A stretch of DNA of 64,000 nt from the NCBI RefSeq assembly GCF_003612555.1, contig NZ_RAZF01000001.1, forward strand, positions 186,001 to 250,000, given 5' to 3'. The notes beneath the pieces are model-generated. The model was given only the letters and a program-made list of their open reading frames with translations, was not told where the DNA came from and did no database searches. Both the position numbers and the translations under genes were made by a program. This stretch comes from Acutalibacter sp. 1XD8-33. GTDB lineage: Bacteria; Bacillota; Clostridia; Oscillospirales; Acutalibacteraceae. Numbering within the stretch: position 1 is the first letter of the stretch; each line of letters starts with the position of its first letter. Below are positions 35,302 through 43,934 of the stretch, piece after piece.

Positions 35302-36083
35302 GTGCTGCCCCCAAAGAGCGGAATTACGAAGGAATGACCACCAACGAGCTGTTTCAGGAATATCGTCAAAGCAGGGACCAGCAATTAAAATGGGAAATTG
35401 CCATGCGGTATACGGGGCTGATCAAGAGCATTGCCTTGCAGATCAGAGGCGTGTTTTGCAGCTTTACCCAGCTGGACGATATTATCAATGAGGGCCTGAT
35501 TGTGCTGGCAGACGCGGTGGATAAGTTTGATCCGGAAAAAGGGCGCTTTGAAATGTATGTAGCCAAGCGTATCCGGGGGATGATTGTGGACCTGGCCCGG
35601 CAGCAGGATTGGGTTCCCAGAAGCGTGCGCCAGCGCGCGCAACGGATTGAAAAAGCAATGACAGAGCTGTATAATGCCACGGGGAAACTGCCTACAGACG
35701 AGGAAGTCGCCCACTATTTGGGATTTTCCATGGAGGAGTACCAAGAGGCTATGTCCAACGCCTCTTTGCATAATATCCTCTCCCTTGACGAATTGTTCGA
35801 AAGTATTGATCAATGGCCGGCCGGTCCTGAAGGTGAGGATGAAGCCGGGCTTCCGGAACAGGCGCTGATGAATGAAGAACTGACAGAAATTGTGACCCAA
35901 GCCATTGCCTCTATGAAGGAGAACGAGCAGCTTGTGTTATCCCTTTATTATGAGCAGAATTTGAAGATGAAGGATATTGCCACAGTGATGGATATTACGC
36001 CGCCCCGTGTTTCTCAGATCCATGCCAGAGCGGTGCAAAAGCTAAAAATTATTCTGGAGAAATACCTGCACGGCGGGGAGTAA
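35298..36083 (+). CDS. fliA: RNA polymerase sigma-28 factor FliA/SigD
   Basis: A 261-residue sigma factor that reads late flagellar and motility genes. It has sigma regions 2 (DDIINEGLIVLADAVDKFDP, then FEMYVAKRIRGMIVDLARQQ), 3 and 4 (LKMKDIATVMDITPPRVSQI). Length and the WVPRSVRQRAQ segment match FliA/WhiG. It overlaps flhA, so it is made only when the export gate operon is transcribed. The anti-sigma factor flgM is not in the window. Confidence 0.95.
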   Translation: MSAAPKERNYEGMTTNELFQEYRQSRDQQLKWEIAMRYTGLIKSIALQIRGVFCSFTQLDDIINEGLIVLADAVDKFDPEKGRFEMYVAKRIRGMIVDLARQQDWVPRSVRQRAQRIEKAMTELYNATGKLPTDEEVAHYLGFSMEEYQEAMSNASLHNILSLDELFESIDQWPAGPEGEDEAGLPEQALMNEELTEIVTQAIASMKENEQLVLSLYYEQNLKMKDIATVMDITPPRVSQIHARAVQKLKIILEKYLHGGE

Positions 36084-36144
36084 GGGGACGGAGAAAAGTT
36101 TCTGAAAGAATTTCACTTTTCCTAGTGCAAAAAATCGGAAAAGG

Positions 36145-36153
36145 TGATATAAT
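36145..36153 (+). promoter_or_regulatory. Extended -10 promoter before the rod genes
   Basis: TGA directly before TATAAT (36148-36153) forms an extended -10 element (TGNTATAAT). The -35 region is poor, as is common for such promoters. It lies 33 bp before the rod gene at 36187 and would drive the rod, cheC-cheD-cheV genes. Confidence 0.55.
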
Positions 36154-36186
36154 CAATATGAGTTCATTTGGATGGGGGATAGAGCT

Positions 36187-36948
36187 ATGTTTAAAGGCTT
36201 CTATAATTTGACTTCCGGGATGATTACCCATGGAAAGCACTTGGATGTGATCTCCAATAATATGGCCAATGTAGCCACTACAGGCTTTAAAGCTGATACC
36301 TTTACAGGCCAGACTTTCGATGAGGTCATGTTCAGCCGGGTGGGCAACAAGGACAAGGAGTACATCGACATCGGCAACCAGAGTTATGTCACTGTACCCA
36401 GCCAATTGTATACGGATTTCAGCCAGAGCAGCTTTGACGAGACGGGTATGCCTCTGGATTTCGCGATTGAAGATGACGGCACCGGCTTTTTTGCCATTCA
36501 GACAGAAGGCGGCGTGGTGTACACCCGGGCGGGCGATTTTTCCCTGGACGACGAGGGGTATCTTGGCCTGCCAGACCATGGCCGGGTTCTGGATGTGAAC
36601 GGAGAGGAAATTCTGCTTACCACGGATAAAATCACGACGGACGATTATGGCAGGATTTACACAAAAAACGGCGGCTTTCTGGGGCAGATTGGCGTGTATG
36701 TGTTTGAGAATACCGATGGCTTAGAGCGAGATCCTATGGGGATGTTCACAGCGGCTGGCGGCCCCCAGCCCCAGGTGCAGCCCACCCGGGTGCATCATGG
36801 AATGCTGGAGCGTTCCAATGTGGGGCTGGTACAACAGATGGCAAAGATGATAACGACCCAGCGGGCCTATCAAAGCGCGGCCACTTTGACCAAAATCTAT
36901 GACCAGGTGATGGTCCATGCCTCTGACGATCTGGGCAGATTGCAGTAA
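36187..36948 (+). CDS. flgF: Flagellar rod protein, FlgF/FlgG (FlhO-type)
   Basis: A 253-residue distal rod-type protein. The N-terminus MFKGFYNLTSGMITHGKHLD and VISNNMANVATTGFKAD are the rod/hook D0 motifs; the C-terminal helix MAKMITTQRAYQSAATLTK is present. Firmicutes carry two such genes (flhO-flhP) after sigD; which one corresponds to FlgF is uncertain. The ATG at 36187 has GGGGGA upstream. Confidence 0.82.
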   Translation: MFKGFYNLTSGMITHGKHLDVISNNMANVATTGFKADTFTGQTFDEVMFSRVGNKDKEYIDIGNQSYVTVPSQLYTDFSQSSFDETGMPLDFAIEDDGTGFFAIQTEGGVVYTRAGDFSLDDEGYLGLPDHGRVLDVNGEEILLTTDKITTDDYGRIYTKNGGFLGQIGVYVFENTDGLERDPMGMFTAAGGPQPQVQPTRVHHGMLERSNVGLVQQMAKMITTQRAYQSAATLTKIYDQVMVHASDDLGRLQ

Positions 36949-36962
36949 AGGAGTGAGGGCAC

Positions 36963-37691
36963 ATGAATCAATCATTCTATACGGCCACAGTAGGCGCATG
37001 GCAGCAGCAGGTGCGGCTGAATGTTCACGGAAACAACATCGCCAATGTGAACAACTATGGCTTCAAGGCGAAAAAGCCCGTGTTTTCCGATTTGATGTAC
37101 GGATACATTCAGGGCGCCGAGCAGGAGGAGATGCCCCGGGGCACCGGCGCTTACATGGTGACTGCGGATACGGATTTCAGCGCCATGGGCTTGGCGGATA
37201 CAGGCCGGGCCATGGACTACGCCATTGAGGGAGACGGTTTCTTTGCCCTCTGGGATCCGGCTACCGGGAATTATAGCTACACCCGGGACGGCTCCTTTAC
37301 CATGTCCCAGTATATGCTGCAGGGACAGGACGGGGAGCTGGAAACCAAATGGTATCTTTCAGACGGCCTGGGCCAGTTTGTCATTGGCAGAAACGGCCAG
37401 CTGATTGAGGTGACGGATCAGAAAGCGGAGCTGCCGGTGGGCATTTTCGATTTTGTCAATACCAACGGAATGCAGCATATTGGAGACAACCGGTTTGTGC
37501 CGGTGGAAAAGAACGGCCAGCTGCGGGTAGGCAGCGGAAAGCTGGTGCAGGGATATCTGGAGAATTCCAATGTGGACCTGGGCGGCGAGTTGGTAAAAGT
37601 GATTGAATCCCAGCGTTCCTTTACGTATGCGCTGAAGATGATCCAGACCTCTGATGAAATTGAAACCACGGTGAACGATTTACGCAGATAA
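36963..37691 (+). CDS. flgG: Flagellar rod protein, FlgG (FlhP-type)
   Basis: A 242-residue paralogue of the preceding gene, 14 bp downstream. It has the D0 motif LNVHGNNIANVNNYGFKAKK and the C-terminal VKVIESQRSFTYALKMIQTS helix. It should form the distal rod. The insertion GDGFFALWDPATGNYSYTRD is typical of the FlgG core. cheC follows 22 bp later. Confidence 0.85.
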   Translation: MNQSFYTATVGAWQQQVRLNVHGNNIANVNNYGFKAKKPVFSDLMYGYIQGAEQEEMPRGTGAYMVTADTDFSAMGLADTGRAMDYAIEGDGFFALWDPATGNYSYTRDGSFTMSQYMLQGQDGELETKWYLSDGLGQFVIGRNGQLIEVTDQKAELPVGIFDFVNTNGMQHIGDNRFVPVEKNGQLRVGSGKLVQGYLENSNVDLGGELVKVIESQRSFTYALKMIQTSDEIETTVNDLRR

Positions 37692-37713
37692 GTTTTTGGT
37701 GGAGGGACCTAGA

Positions 37714-38340
37714 ATGGTTATTAAGAATTACCAAGAGCTGAGCAGCCTGGAGATTGACACGCTGAGAGAAATCGGCAGCATTGGCACGGGCAATGCCGCG
37801 ACAGCTCTGTCCGGAATGCTGGGATGTCCTGTGCGCATTACTCTGCCAGAAGTGCGCATTATGGAGTATAATGAAGCCATAGATTGGATTGGCGGTCCGG
37901 AATCCGTCACCGCAGGTGTACTGGTTCACATTGGAGGCCAGCTGAATGGCATTATGCTTTCCGTTCAGCCGCTGGAGTTTATCAATATTATTCTTGATCG
38001 TATGCTCTCAAACTCTATTGAGGACTATGGACAGCTGGACGAGTTGCAGCGGTCCGCCCTGCTGGAGGTAGGGAACATTATGATATCTACTTTTATTAAC
38101 GCCCTGTCCGGCTTGGCTGGGCTGAAAGTAGAATTAACCGTACCCAGCCTGACGGTGGATATGCAGGGTGCCATTTTGACCGTGCCCATGGCTGAGTATG
38201 GTGGACAGACTGATTATCTGATGACCATCGGGGGAAATTTTTCTTGCGACGGGCATGAGCTTCCCTGCCGGTTGATCCTTTCTCCCGACATTCGGTCACT
38301 CAATTTCCTTTTGAGAAAGCTGGGCGTGGAAGATGACTAG
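37714..38340 (+). CDS. cheC: CheY-P phosphatase CheC
   Basis: CheC dephosphorylates CheY and binds CheD to control receptor deamidation. The 208-residue protein has two pseudo-symmetric sites. The second, EVGN followed 22 residues later by proline, is intact. The first reads EIGS, with serine in place of the expected asparagine, followed by IGTGNAATALS. The site may therefore be asymmetric. The ATG at 37714 has GGTGGAGGGA upstream. It overlaps cheD by 8 bp. Confidence 0.93.
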   Translation: MVIKNYQELSSLEIDTLREIGSIGTGNAATALSGMLGCPVRITLPEVRIMEYNEAIDWIGGPESVTAGVLVHIGGQLNGIMLSVQPLEFINIILDRMLSNSIEDYGQLDELQRSALLEVGNIMISTFINALSGLAGLKVELTVPSLTVDMQGAILTVPMAEYGGQTDYLMTIGGNFSCDGHELPCRLILSPDIRSLNFLLRKLGVEDD

Positions 38341-38821
38341 TGGTTCTAAACTAGTGATAGGGATTGCGGACATGAAAATGACGCAGGCAGGCAATGAACT
38401 AATTACGTATGCGCTGGGGTCCTGCTGCGGTATTTGTCTCTTTGACCCCAATGTAAGGCTGGCTGCCTTGATCCACATTATGTTGCCTCTGAATATGGAG
38501 ACCGGACGGAAGAACACGATGAAATACGCCGACACCGGGATTCGCGAGACATTGAAACAGATGGAGGCAAAGGGGGCAAGGCGGCCCAGAATTGTGGCCA
38601 AGGTAGCCGGAGGCGCAAAGATGTTCGCCGTGTCCGGGTCAGGCAGTCTGGGAAATATCGGACAGAGAAACATAGAAAGCGTACATAAGGTGCTGCGAGC
38701 GGAAAATATTCGTCTGATCGCGGAGGACGTGGGCGGTTCAGTGGCTCGGACCCTCTCGTTTGATCCTACCACAGGCAAGGCAACCATCAAAAGCTACGGC
38801 AAGCCGGATATTGTGCTGTAG
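38333..38821 (+). CDS. cheD: Chemoreceptor glutamine deamidase CheD
   Basis: CheD deamidates glutamine residues on chemoreceptors and is a partner of CheC. The 162-residue protein has the catalytic cysteine in TYALGSCCGICLFD and the histidine in LIHIMLP. Other family features (AKVAGGAKMF and NIGQRNIE) are present. It overlaps the end of cheC, so the two are translationally coupled. Confidence 0.95.
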   Translation: MTSGSKLVIGIADMKMTQAGNELITYALGSCCGICLFDPNVRLAALIHIMLPLNMETGRKNTMKYADTGIRETLKQMEAKGARRPRIVAKVAGGAKMFAVSGSGSLGNIGQRNIESVHKVLRAENIRLIAEDVGGSVARTLSFDPTTGKATIKSYGKPDIVL

Positions 38822-38848
38822 GCTGAAACAGGAAAGGAGTTAGGAAAG

Positions 38849-39787
38849 ATGGACATTATGAGGGACGAGATCCTGCTGGAGTCGGGCACGAACGAAATTC
38901 AGATTCTGGAATTTACCATTGATGGCGTGCTATACGGCATTAACGTGGCGAAGGTGCGGCAGATCACCATTTCCGAGCCGGTGAAATTTATGCCCCATAC
39001 CCATGAGGCGGTGGAGGGAATCTTCAAGCCCCGGGATGAAGTGATCACAGTGATCAATCTTCCCCGTTTTCTGGGCAGCGCCAATTATGAGCCCAAGGAA
39101 AAGGATATGTTCGTCCTCACCGGGTTTAACAAGATGACCGTGGCGTTCCGGGTACATACGGTGGAGGCCTTGAGCCGCATTTCCTGGAAAGGCATTCAGA
39201 AGCCGGATACCACCATTAACGGTGGGAATGATGGCGTGGCAACCGGCATTGCCCAGTGCGGTGACGATTTGGTGACGATTCTGGACTTTGAGCGGATTGT
39301 GGCGGAGATTGCTCCGGAGACTTCCATCAAGATCAGTGAGATCGATGCTCTTGGCCCCCGGGAACGGAATAACAGGCCGATTGTGATTGCGGAAGATTCC
39401 ATTCTGCTCTCTCATATGATTAAGGAGTCCCTGACAAAAGCAGGCTACACGAATCTGAGAATGTTCCCCAATGGCCACGATCTGTGGATATTCCTTTCCG
39501 CTTGTAAGAAAGAGAACACGCTGGATGAGAATGCGGCGCTGATCGTCACGGACATTGAGATGCCTCAGATGGATGGCCACCGGCTGACAAAGCTGGTAAA
39601 GGACGACCCGGAGATGAAGCATATCCCGCTCATTATATTCTCATCACTGATTAGCGAAGAAATGCGCATTAAAGGGAAAGAGCTGGGCGCGGATGAACAA
39701 ATGAGCAAGCCGGAAATCGGCCGTTTGGTAAACGTGATGGATGCTTTGTTGGTAAAGAAAGAAGAAAAGGCCAAACAGGCTGTGTGA
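38849..39787 (+). CDS. cheV: Chemotaxis coupling protein CheV
   Basis: CheV joins a CheW-like coupling domain (residues about 15-160) to a receiver domain (about 175-305). The receiver has the phosphorylated aspartate in LIVTDIEMPQMDG and the lysine in EQMSKPE. It links receptors to CheA and is thought to take part in adaptation. The gene lies 27 bp after cheD and 10 bp before the EAL/HDOD gene. Confidence 0.94.
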   Translation: MDIMRDEILLESGTNEIQILEFTIDGVLYGINVAKVRQITISEPVKFMPHTHEAVEGIFKPRDEVITVINLPRFLGSANYEPKEKDMFVLTGFNKMTVAFRVHTVEALSRISWKGIQKPDTTINGGNDGVATGIAQCGDDLVTILDFERIVAEIAPETSIKISEIDALGPRERNNRPIVIAEDSILLSHMIKESLTKAGYTNLRMFPNGHDLWIFLSACKKENTLDENAALIVTDIEMPQMDGHRLTKLVKDDPEMKHIPLIIFSSLISEEMRIKGKELGADEQMSKPEIGRLVNVMDALLVKKEEKAKQAV

Positions 39788-39797
39788 GGAGAGGACC

Positions 39798-41072
39798 ATG
39801 AGAGAAAGGTATATCGTCCGGCAGCCGATTAAGAATACTCAGAATCAGATTGTAGCGTATGAAATTCTGTATTACGGGGAAAACCAGGCATATGGGAACA
39901 GCGACGAAAGCGGAGCCAATGAATTTGCCGTGGCAGATACTGTATATAGTTTTCTCATGCAGAATATGGAGAAGTCCCTGAAAGATACAGTCCATTTTAT
40001 GACTTTTACCACTACACTGCTGATGAAAAAGACCCCCGCGCTTTTTCCCAAGGATAATTTGATTATTCAGATTGATGACAGCGTGGTGATCCATCCTCTT
40101 GCGCTACGATTCGTACAGCAGTATGCCCGGGACGGCTATAAGATTGCCGTGAATGAATTTCAGTTTGCGCCTCGATATCTGTCTCTGATTGACTATATTG
40201 ATTATATCAAGCTGAACTTTAGGACCACCAATGAACGCACCATTACCAATATCATTGACTTGGCCCGGAGCATGAATAAGAAAGTCATCGCCACAGAAAT
40301 TGGCGATGAGGAGCTGTATAAAAGGGCTATCGATGTGGGTGTAGACGGTTTGGAGGGGCCCTATGTGGCAAAGAAGCTGGCGACAAAGGCCCACTCCAGC
40401 GGGTATATGCAGAGTAATTTCTTCCGATTGATGGTGGCGGTTGTCCGGGAAGAGCCAGATATGGAGGAGATCGAGCAGATTATCTCCATGGACGCGACCT
40501 TGAGCTATGGCCTGCTGCGTGTGGCAAATACTGCGTATTTTACCACAAAGCATAAGGTGACTACCATTCGCCAGGCAATCGTCACTTTGGGAATTGCCCA
40601 GTTGAAGCAATGGATCTACCTGCTGAGCACTACCAATGCCAACAATGAAATTGACGAATCTGCCGAGGAATTCCTGAAGATGTCCTTTATGCGTGCCAGC
40701 TTTTGCAGCGAGCTAATGAACTATGTGAAGGACCTGCCGATTACCCGGTCTGAGGCGTACCTGATGGGAATGTTCTCTACCTTGAATTATCTGATTGACG
40801 CCCCCTTAGAAGAGATTCTCTCCACAGTGCCGATTGCGGACGAGATCAAAAATGCCATTTTGAAGCGTGAGGGCCGCTGCGGTGAACTCTTTAATTTGGT
40901 GTTGAGTTATGAGCAGGCGGATTGGAACCAGATTACCGTTCAGGCGCAATCTTTGGGTGTACCGGCTTATACATTGACGAATATCTACTTTAATTGCACC
41001 GAGTCAGTGAATGAAACATGGAAACAGATTTGCTCCCCAGCGGAGGTATCTGTGGAAAAGGCGGAAAGCTGA
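39798..41072 (+). CDS. Degenerate EAL plus HDOD signalling protein
   Basis: A 424-residue protein of the YuxH/CdgJ class: an EAL-like N-terminal half (about 1-200) and an HDOD domain (about 205-400). The EAL signature is replaced by YEILYYG and the metal-binding residues are not evident, so c-di-GMP hydrolysis is unlikely. HDOD domains are non-catalytic relatives of HD phosphohydrolases found in signal networks; homologues affect motility. It ends the flagellar cluster and is followed by a strong terminator. Confidence 0.88.
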   Translation: MRERYIVRQPIKNTQNQIVAYEILYYGENQAYGNSDESGANEFAVADTVYSFLMQNMEKSLKDTVHFMTFTTTLLMKKTPALFPKDNLIIQIDDSVVIHPLALRFVQQYARDGYKIAVNEFQFAPRYLSLIDYIDYIKLNFRTTNERTITNIIDLARSMNKKVIATEIGDEELYKRAIDVGVDGLEGPYVAKKLATKAHSSGYMQSNFFRLMVAVVREEPDMEEIEQIISMDATLSYGLLRVANTAYFTTKHKVTTIRQAIVTLGIAQLKQWIYLLSTTNANNEIDESAEEFLKMSFMRASFCSELMNYVKDLPITRSEAYLMGMFSTLNYLIDAPLEEILSTVPIADEIKNAILKREGRCGELFNLVLSYEQADWNQITVQAQSLGVPAYTLTNIYFNCTESVNETWKQICSPAEVSVEKAES

Positions 41073-41110
41073 GCGGGGCAAGAATTTTACGCCTTTTGTA
41101 TGTAACTGTC

Positions 41111-41149
41111 AGAAAGAAACGTCCCCGCTTGGGGGCGTTTTTTCTTTCT
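41111..41149 (+). terminator. Terminator at the end of the flagellar cluster
   Basis: AACGTCCCC (41118-41126) pairs with GGGGGCGTT (41131-41139), a 4-base loop, followed by TTTTTT. An outer AGAAAG/CTTTCT pair extends it, so it can work in both directions. Confidence 0.92.
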
Positions 41150-41343
41150 GATTCCTATCGTATCCACAAGGACGGATTGCGGCATTTCCACCGGAGAAAG
41201 GAAATGCACAGGGGGAAACGGTTGGCCTGAATTAGGAGCGTGCGGAAAGCGCGACAATATGAAGATAAAAGAATTTGTTGTATAATAAAAATGATCAATT
41301 ATAGCGGAGCAAGACCTATACCATTCTAGAAAGGATGATATCC

Positions 41344-43491
41344 ATGGAAAACAATCCATCTGTACACGCGCTGGATGCCCAGGCCCTTGACAAAAATGAC
41401 GCATTGGCCAGCATGAAACTGCCCAGTAATATCCATCTGGTGCCTCTGGACTTTATCCAGTGCAACGGCGTGACCTATTCCATCCGACCGGGCTTTTATG
41501 AGATCAACGGCGCCACGGCCATCCCTGGCGGCGTGAACTTCACCGTGCACTCCAACGGCGCCACCGGCATCTCCCTGGTGCTCTTTCATCCGGGAGAGGC
41601 GGAGCCCTACGGGGAGATCCCATTTCCGGAGCCCTATAAAATCGGCAATGTCTACTCCATGATTGTGTTCAAGCTGGACATCGCGGAGTTCGAGTACGCC
41701 TATCGGGTAGACGGGCCCTATGACCCCAAAAAGGGGTTGATTTTTGACAGAAGCAAGGTCCTGCTGGATCCCTATGCCAAAGCGGTTACCGGCCAGCGGG
41801 ACTGGGGGGAGAACCAGCCGGGAATGCAGCAGTATAAGGCCAGGGTGGTAAAGGATGACTTTGATTGGGGAAACTTTCACCAGCCGCTGATCCCTATGGA
41901 GGATCTGGTAATCTACGAACTGCATGTGCGGGGCTTTACCAAAGACTCCTCTTCCAGGGTAGCACATCCGGGCACTTTTGAGGGCCTGCGGGAGAAAATC
42001 CCCTACCTCAAATCCCTGGGCGTGAACGCGGTAGAGCTGATGCCTATTTTCGAGTTCGACGAGATGCAGGATTACCGGGAAAATAACGGAGAAAAGCTCT
42101 ATAATTACTGGGGCTACAGCACGGTGAGCTTTTTTGCGCCCAATACGAGCTACAGTGCCACCACGGAGCACAACCGGGAAGGCAACGAGCTGAAAAGACT
42201 GATCCGGGAGCTAAATGAAAACGGTATAGAGGTCTATTTGGACGTGGTGTTCAACCATACGGCCGAGGGCAACGAACAGGGCCCCTTCTTCTCCTTCAAA
42301 GGGTTTGACAATAATATTTACTATCTGCTCACCCCAGAGGGGTACTATTACAATTTCAGCGGATGCGGCAACACGCTGAACTGCAACCACCCCATCGTCC
42401 ACCAGATGATCCTGGACTGCCTGCGCTATTGGGTTACCACGTACCGGGTGAGTGGCTTCCGCTTTGATTTGGCCTCCATCCTGGGCCGGAACGAAGATGG
42501 CTCCCCCATGGATAAGCCGCCTCTGCTTCAGTCTCTGGCATTCGACCCCATCCTGGGCGGGGTGAAGCTCATCGCCGAGGCCTGGGATGCCGGCGGACTC
42601 TATCAGGTGGGCACCTTCCCCTCTTGGAACCGCTGGGCTGAGTGGAACGGCAAGTACCGGGATGATATGCGCAGCTATATCAAGGGCGACGGGAACTCGG
42701 CCCAGACCGCGGCCCAGCGCATCGCGGGCTCCCGGGACATCTACGGGGCCTCCGGCCGCACTAACGCCTCGGTGAACTTCCTCACCTGCCACGACGGCTT
42801 CACCATGTACGACCTGTTCGCCTACAACGAGAAGCACAACGAGCGCAACGGCTGGAATAACACCGACGGCTGCTGGACCAACTACAGCTGGAACTGTGGG
42901 ACAGAGGGGGAGACAGGGGATCCTGGAGTGAATGCCCTGCGCAGGCGAATGATTCGCAATTCCTTTGCGCTGTTGATGTGCAGCCGGGGGACGCCTATGT
43001 TCCTGGCGGGAGATGAGTTTTGCAATACACAGTTCGGCAACAACAACGCCTATTGCCAGGACAACCTGATCTCCTGGCTGGACTGGAGAAGGCTGGAGCA
43101 GTATCGGGATATGTTTTCCTTCTTCCAGTACATGATTGCTTTCCGAAAAAAACACCGGGTCCTGCGCACGAATCTCAGCGATGGAACCATGGGCCTGCCG
43201 GATGTGAGCTTCCACGGGGTGACGCCCTGGCATCAGGGGGCCTTTGGAAGCGATGAACATTACATTGGCGTCATGTTTGCCGGATATGAACGCACGGGAG
43301 GTTCTGAGGCCGTGTACGTGGCTTCCAACGCCTACTGGGAGGAACTGACGGTGACCCTGCCGGAGCTGCCCCAGTCCATGAAGTGGGAGCTGGCGGCCAA
43401 CACCTGGACTTCCGAGCAGACCCCCTGGCACATGGAGGGCCGCACGTTCCAGATCGGGCCACGCTCCGTGATGATATTCGTGGGGAAATAA
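41344..43491 (+). CDS. glgX: Glycogen debranching enzyme GlgX type
   Basis: A 715-residue alpha-amylase-family (GH13) debranching enzyme that hydrolyses alpha-1,6 branches of glycogen-like glucans. A CBM48-like N-terminal domain (about 45-150) is followed by the (beta/alpha)8 barrel. GH13 regions are visible: VYLDVVFNHT, GFRFDLAS with the nucleophile aspartate, LIAEAWDAGG with the acid/base glutamate, and NFLTCHDGFTMYD. The ATG at 41344 has AAAGGA 9 bases upstream; the ATG at 41335 is too close to it. A TATAAT sits at 41281-41286 with a poor -35. It is monocistronic. Confidence 0.92.
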   Translation: MENNPSVHALDAQALDKNDALASMKLPSNIHLVPLDFIQCNGVTYSIRPGFYEINGATAIPGGVNFTVHSNGATGISLVLFHPGEAEPYGEIPFPEPYKIGNVYSMIVFKLDIAEFEYAYRVDGPYDPKKGLIFDRSKVLLDPYAKAVTGQRDWGENQPGMQQYKARVVKDDFDWGNFHQPLIPMEDLVIYELHVRGFTKDSSSRVAHPGTFEGLREKIPYLKSLGVNAVELMPIFEFDEMQDYRENNGEKLYNYWGYSTVSFFAPNTSYSATTEHNREGNELKRLIRELNENGIEVYLDVVFNHTAEGNEQGPFFSFKGFDNNIYYLLTPEGYYYNFSGCGNTLNCNHPIVHQMILDCLRYWVTTYRVSGFRFDLASILGRNEDGSPMDKPPLLQSLAFDPILGGVKLIAEAWDAGGLYQVGTFPSWNRWAEWNGKYRDDMRSYIKGDGNSAQTAAQRIAGSRDIYGASGRTNASVNFLTCHDGFTMYDLFAYNEKHNERNGWNNTDGCWTNYSWNCGTEGETGDPGVNALRRRMIRNSFALLMCSRGTPMFLAGDEFCNTQFGNNNAYCQDNLISWLDWRRLEQYRDMFSFFQYMIAFRKKHRVLRTNLSDGTMGLPDVSFHGVTPWHQGAFGSDEHYIGVMFAGYERTGGSEAVYVASNAYWEELTVTLPELPQSMKWELAANTWTSEQTPWHMEGRTFQIGPRSVMIFVGK

Positions 43492-43500
43492 GTAAGAGAA

Positions 43501-43535
43501 AATCCTGGCTTCCAGAAGAGGCCAGGATTTTTTTG
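43501..43535 (+). terminator. Terminator of glgX
   Basis: AATCCTGGC (43501-43509) pairs with GCCAGGATT (43521-43529), an 11-base loop, followed by a run of T to 43534. Confidence 0.92.
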
Positions 43536-43670
43536 AGTGTGAATAGGCCTCCGGCACACCGCGCCAAGCGAGACGAAATGATCAGGCTGGGTTTCGCGGT
43601 GTGTCATGAGTTTTCCTGCGGAAAACTCTGCCAAGCTGGGTGCGGACGCTCTCAGCCGGCCAGGGGCCTG

Positions 43671-43717
43671 TCTCGTCTGCCGACTCGGTCGGGTCAGAAC
43701 GGTCTCCACTGGAGACC
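43671..43717 (-). repeat. Structured intergenic repeat, copy 1a
   Basis: A 31-nt segment (43671-43701) is identical to 58937-58967. It leads directly into a hairpin, GGTCTCC-act-GGAGACC (43701-43717). At the other copy the same position holds GATTGCC-acc-GGCAATC, a different sequence with the same shape. The gap 43536-43934 holds this, copies 1b and 1c, and no gene I can support. Confidence 0.7.
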
Positions 43718-43760
43718 TTCCCCGCCCCTTGACCGCGCAAAGTGTCTCGTGGGCGCACAT

Positions 43761-43809
43761 AGCTAACCAGGGTAAAGTTTTCGTCCACCTTTTTCAAAAG
43801 GTGGTGGGG
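43761..43809 (+). repeat. Intergenic repeat module B, copy 1
   Basis: About 49 nt that recur nearly identically at 61331-61377, beginning AGCTAACCAGGGTAAA and containing a hairpin in which CCACCTTTT pairs with AAAAGGTGG. Small length differences lie in the A and T runs. Confidence 0.75.
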
Positions 43810-43811
43810 TT

Positions 43812-43883
43812 CTCAGGGGGCGACAATCGCCAGTGGCGATTTCCCGTCGCCGACCGAACCGGCAGGTGAGAAAAGCCCCTGAG
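43812..43883 (+). repeat. Structured intergenic repeat, copy 1b
   Basis: An outer stem CTCAGGGG/CCCCTGAG (43812-43819 / 43876-43883) encloses a GGCGAC/GTCGCC stem, the hairpin AATCGCC-agt-GGCGATT (43825-43841) and the conserved CGACCGAACCGGCAGGTGAG. The same layout, on the other strand, occurs at 61201-61278. Confidence 0.65.
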
Positions 43884-43934
43884 CCGCCGGAGGCCTTCCA
43901 ATACTTAAAAAAATATTTTCACACACAGCTACCG

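Noticed and set aside
43332-43869. Several overlapping small frames in the 43.5 kb gap
   Set aside because: They are readings of the dispersed structured repeats, and similar peptides recur wherever the repeat does (for example near 58.9 kb).
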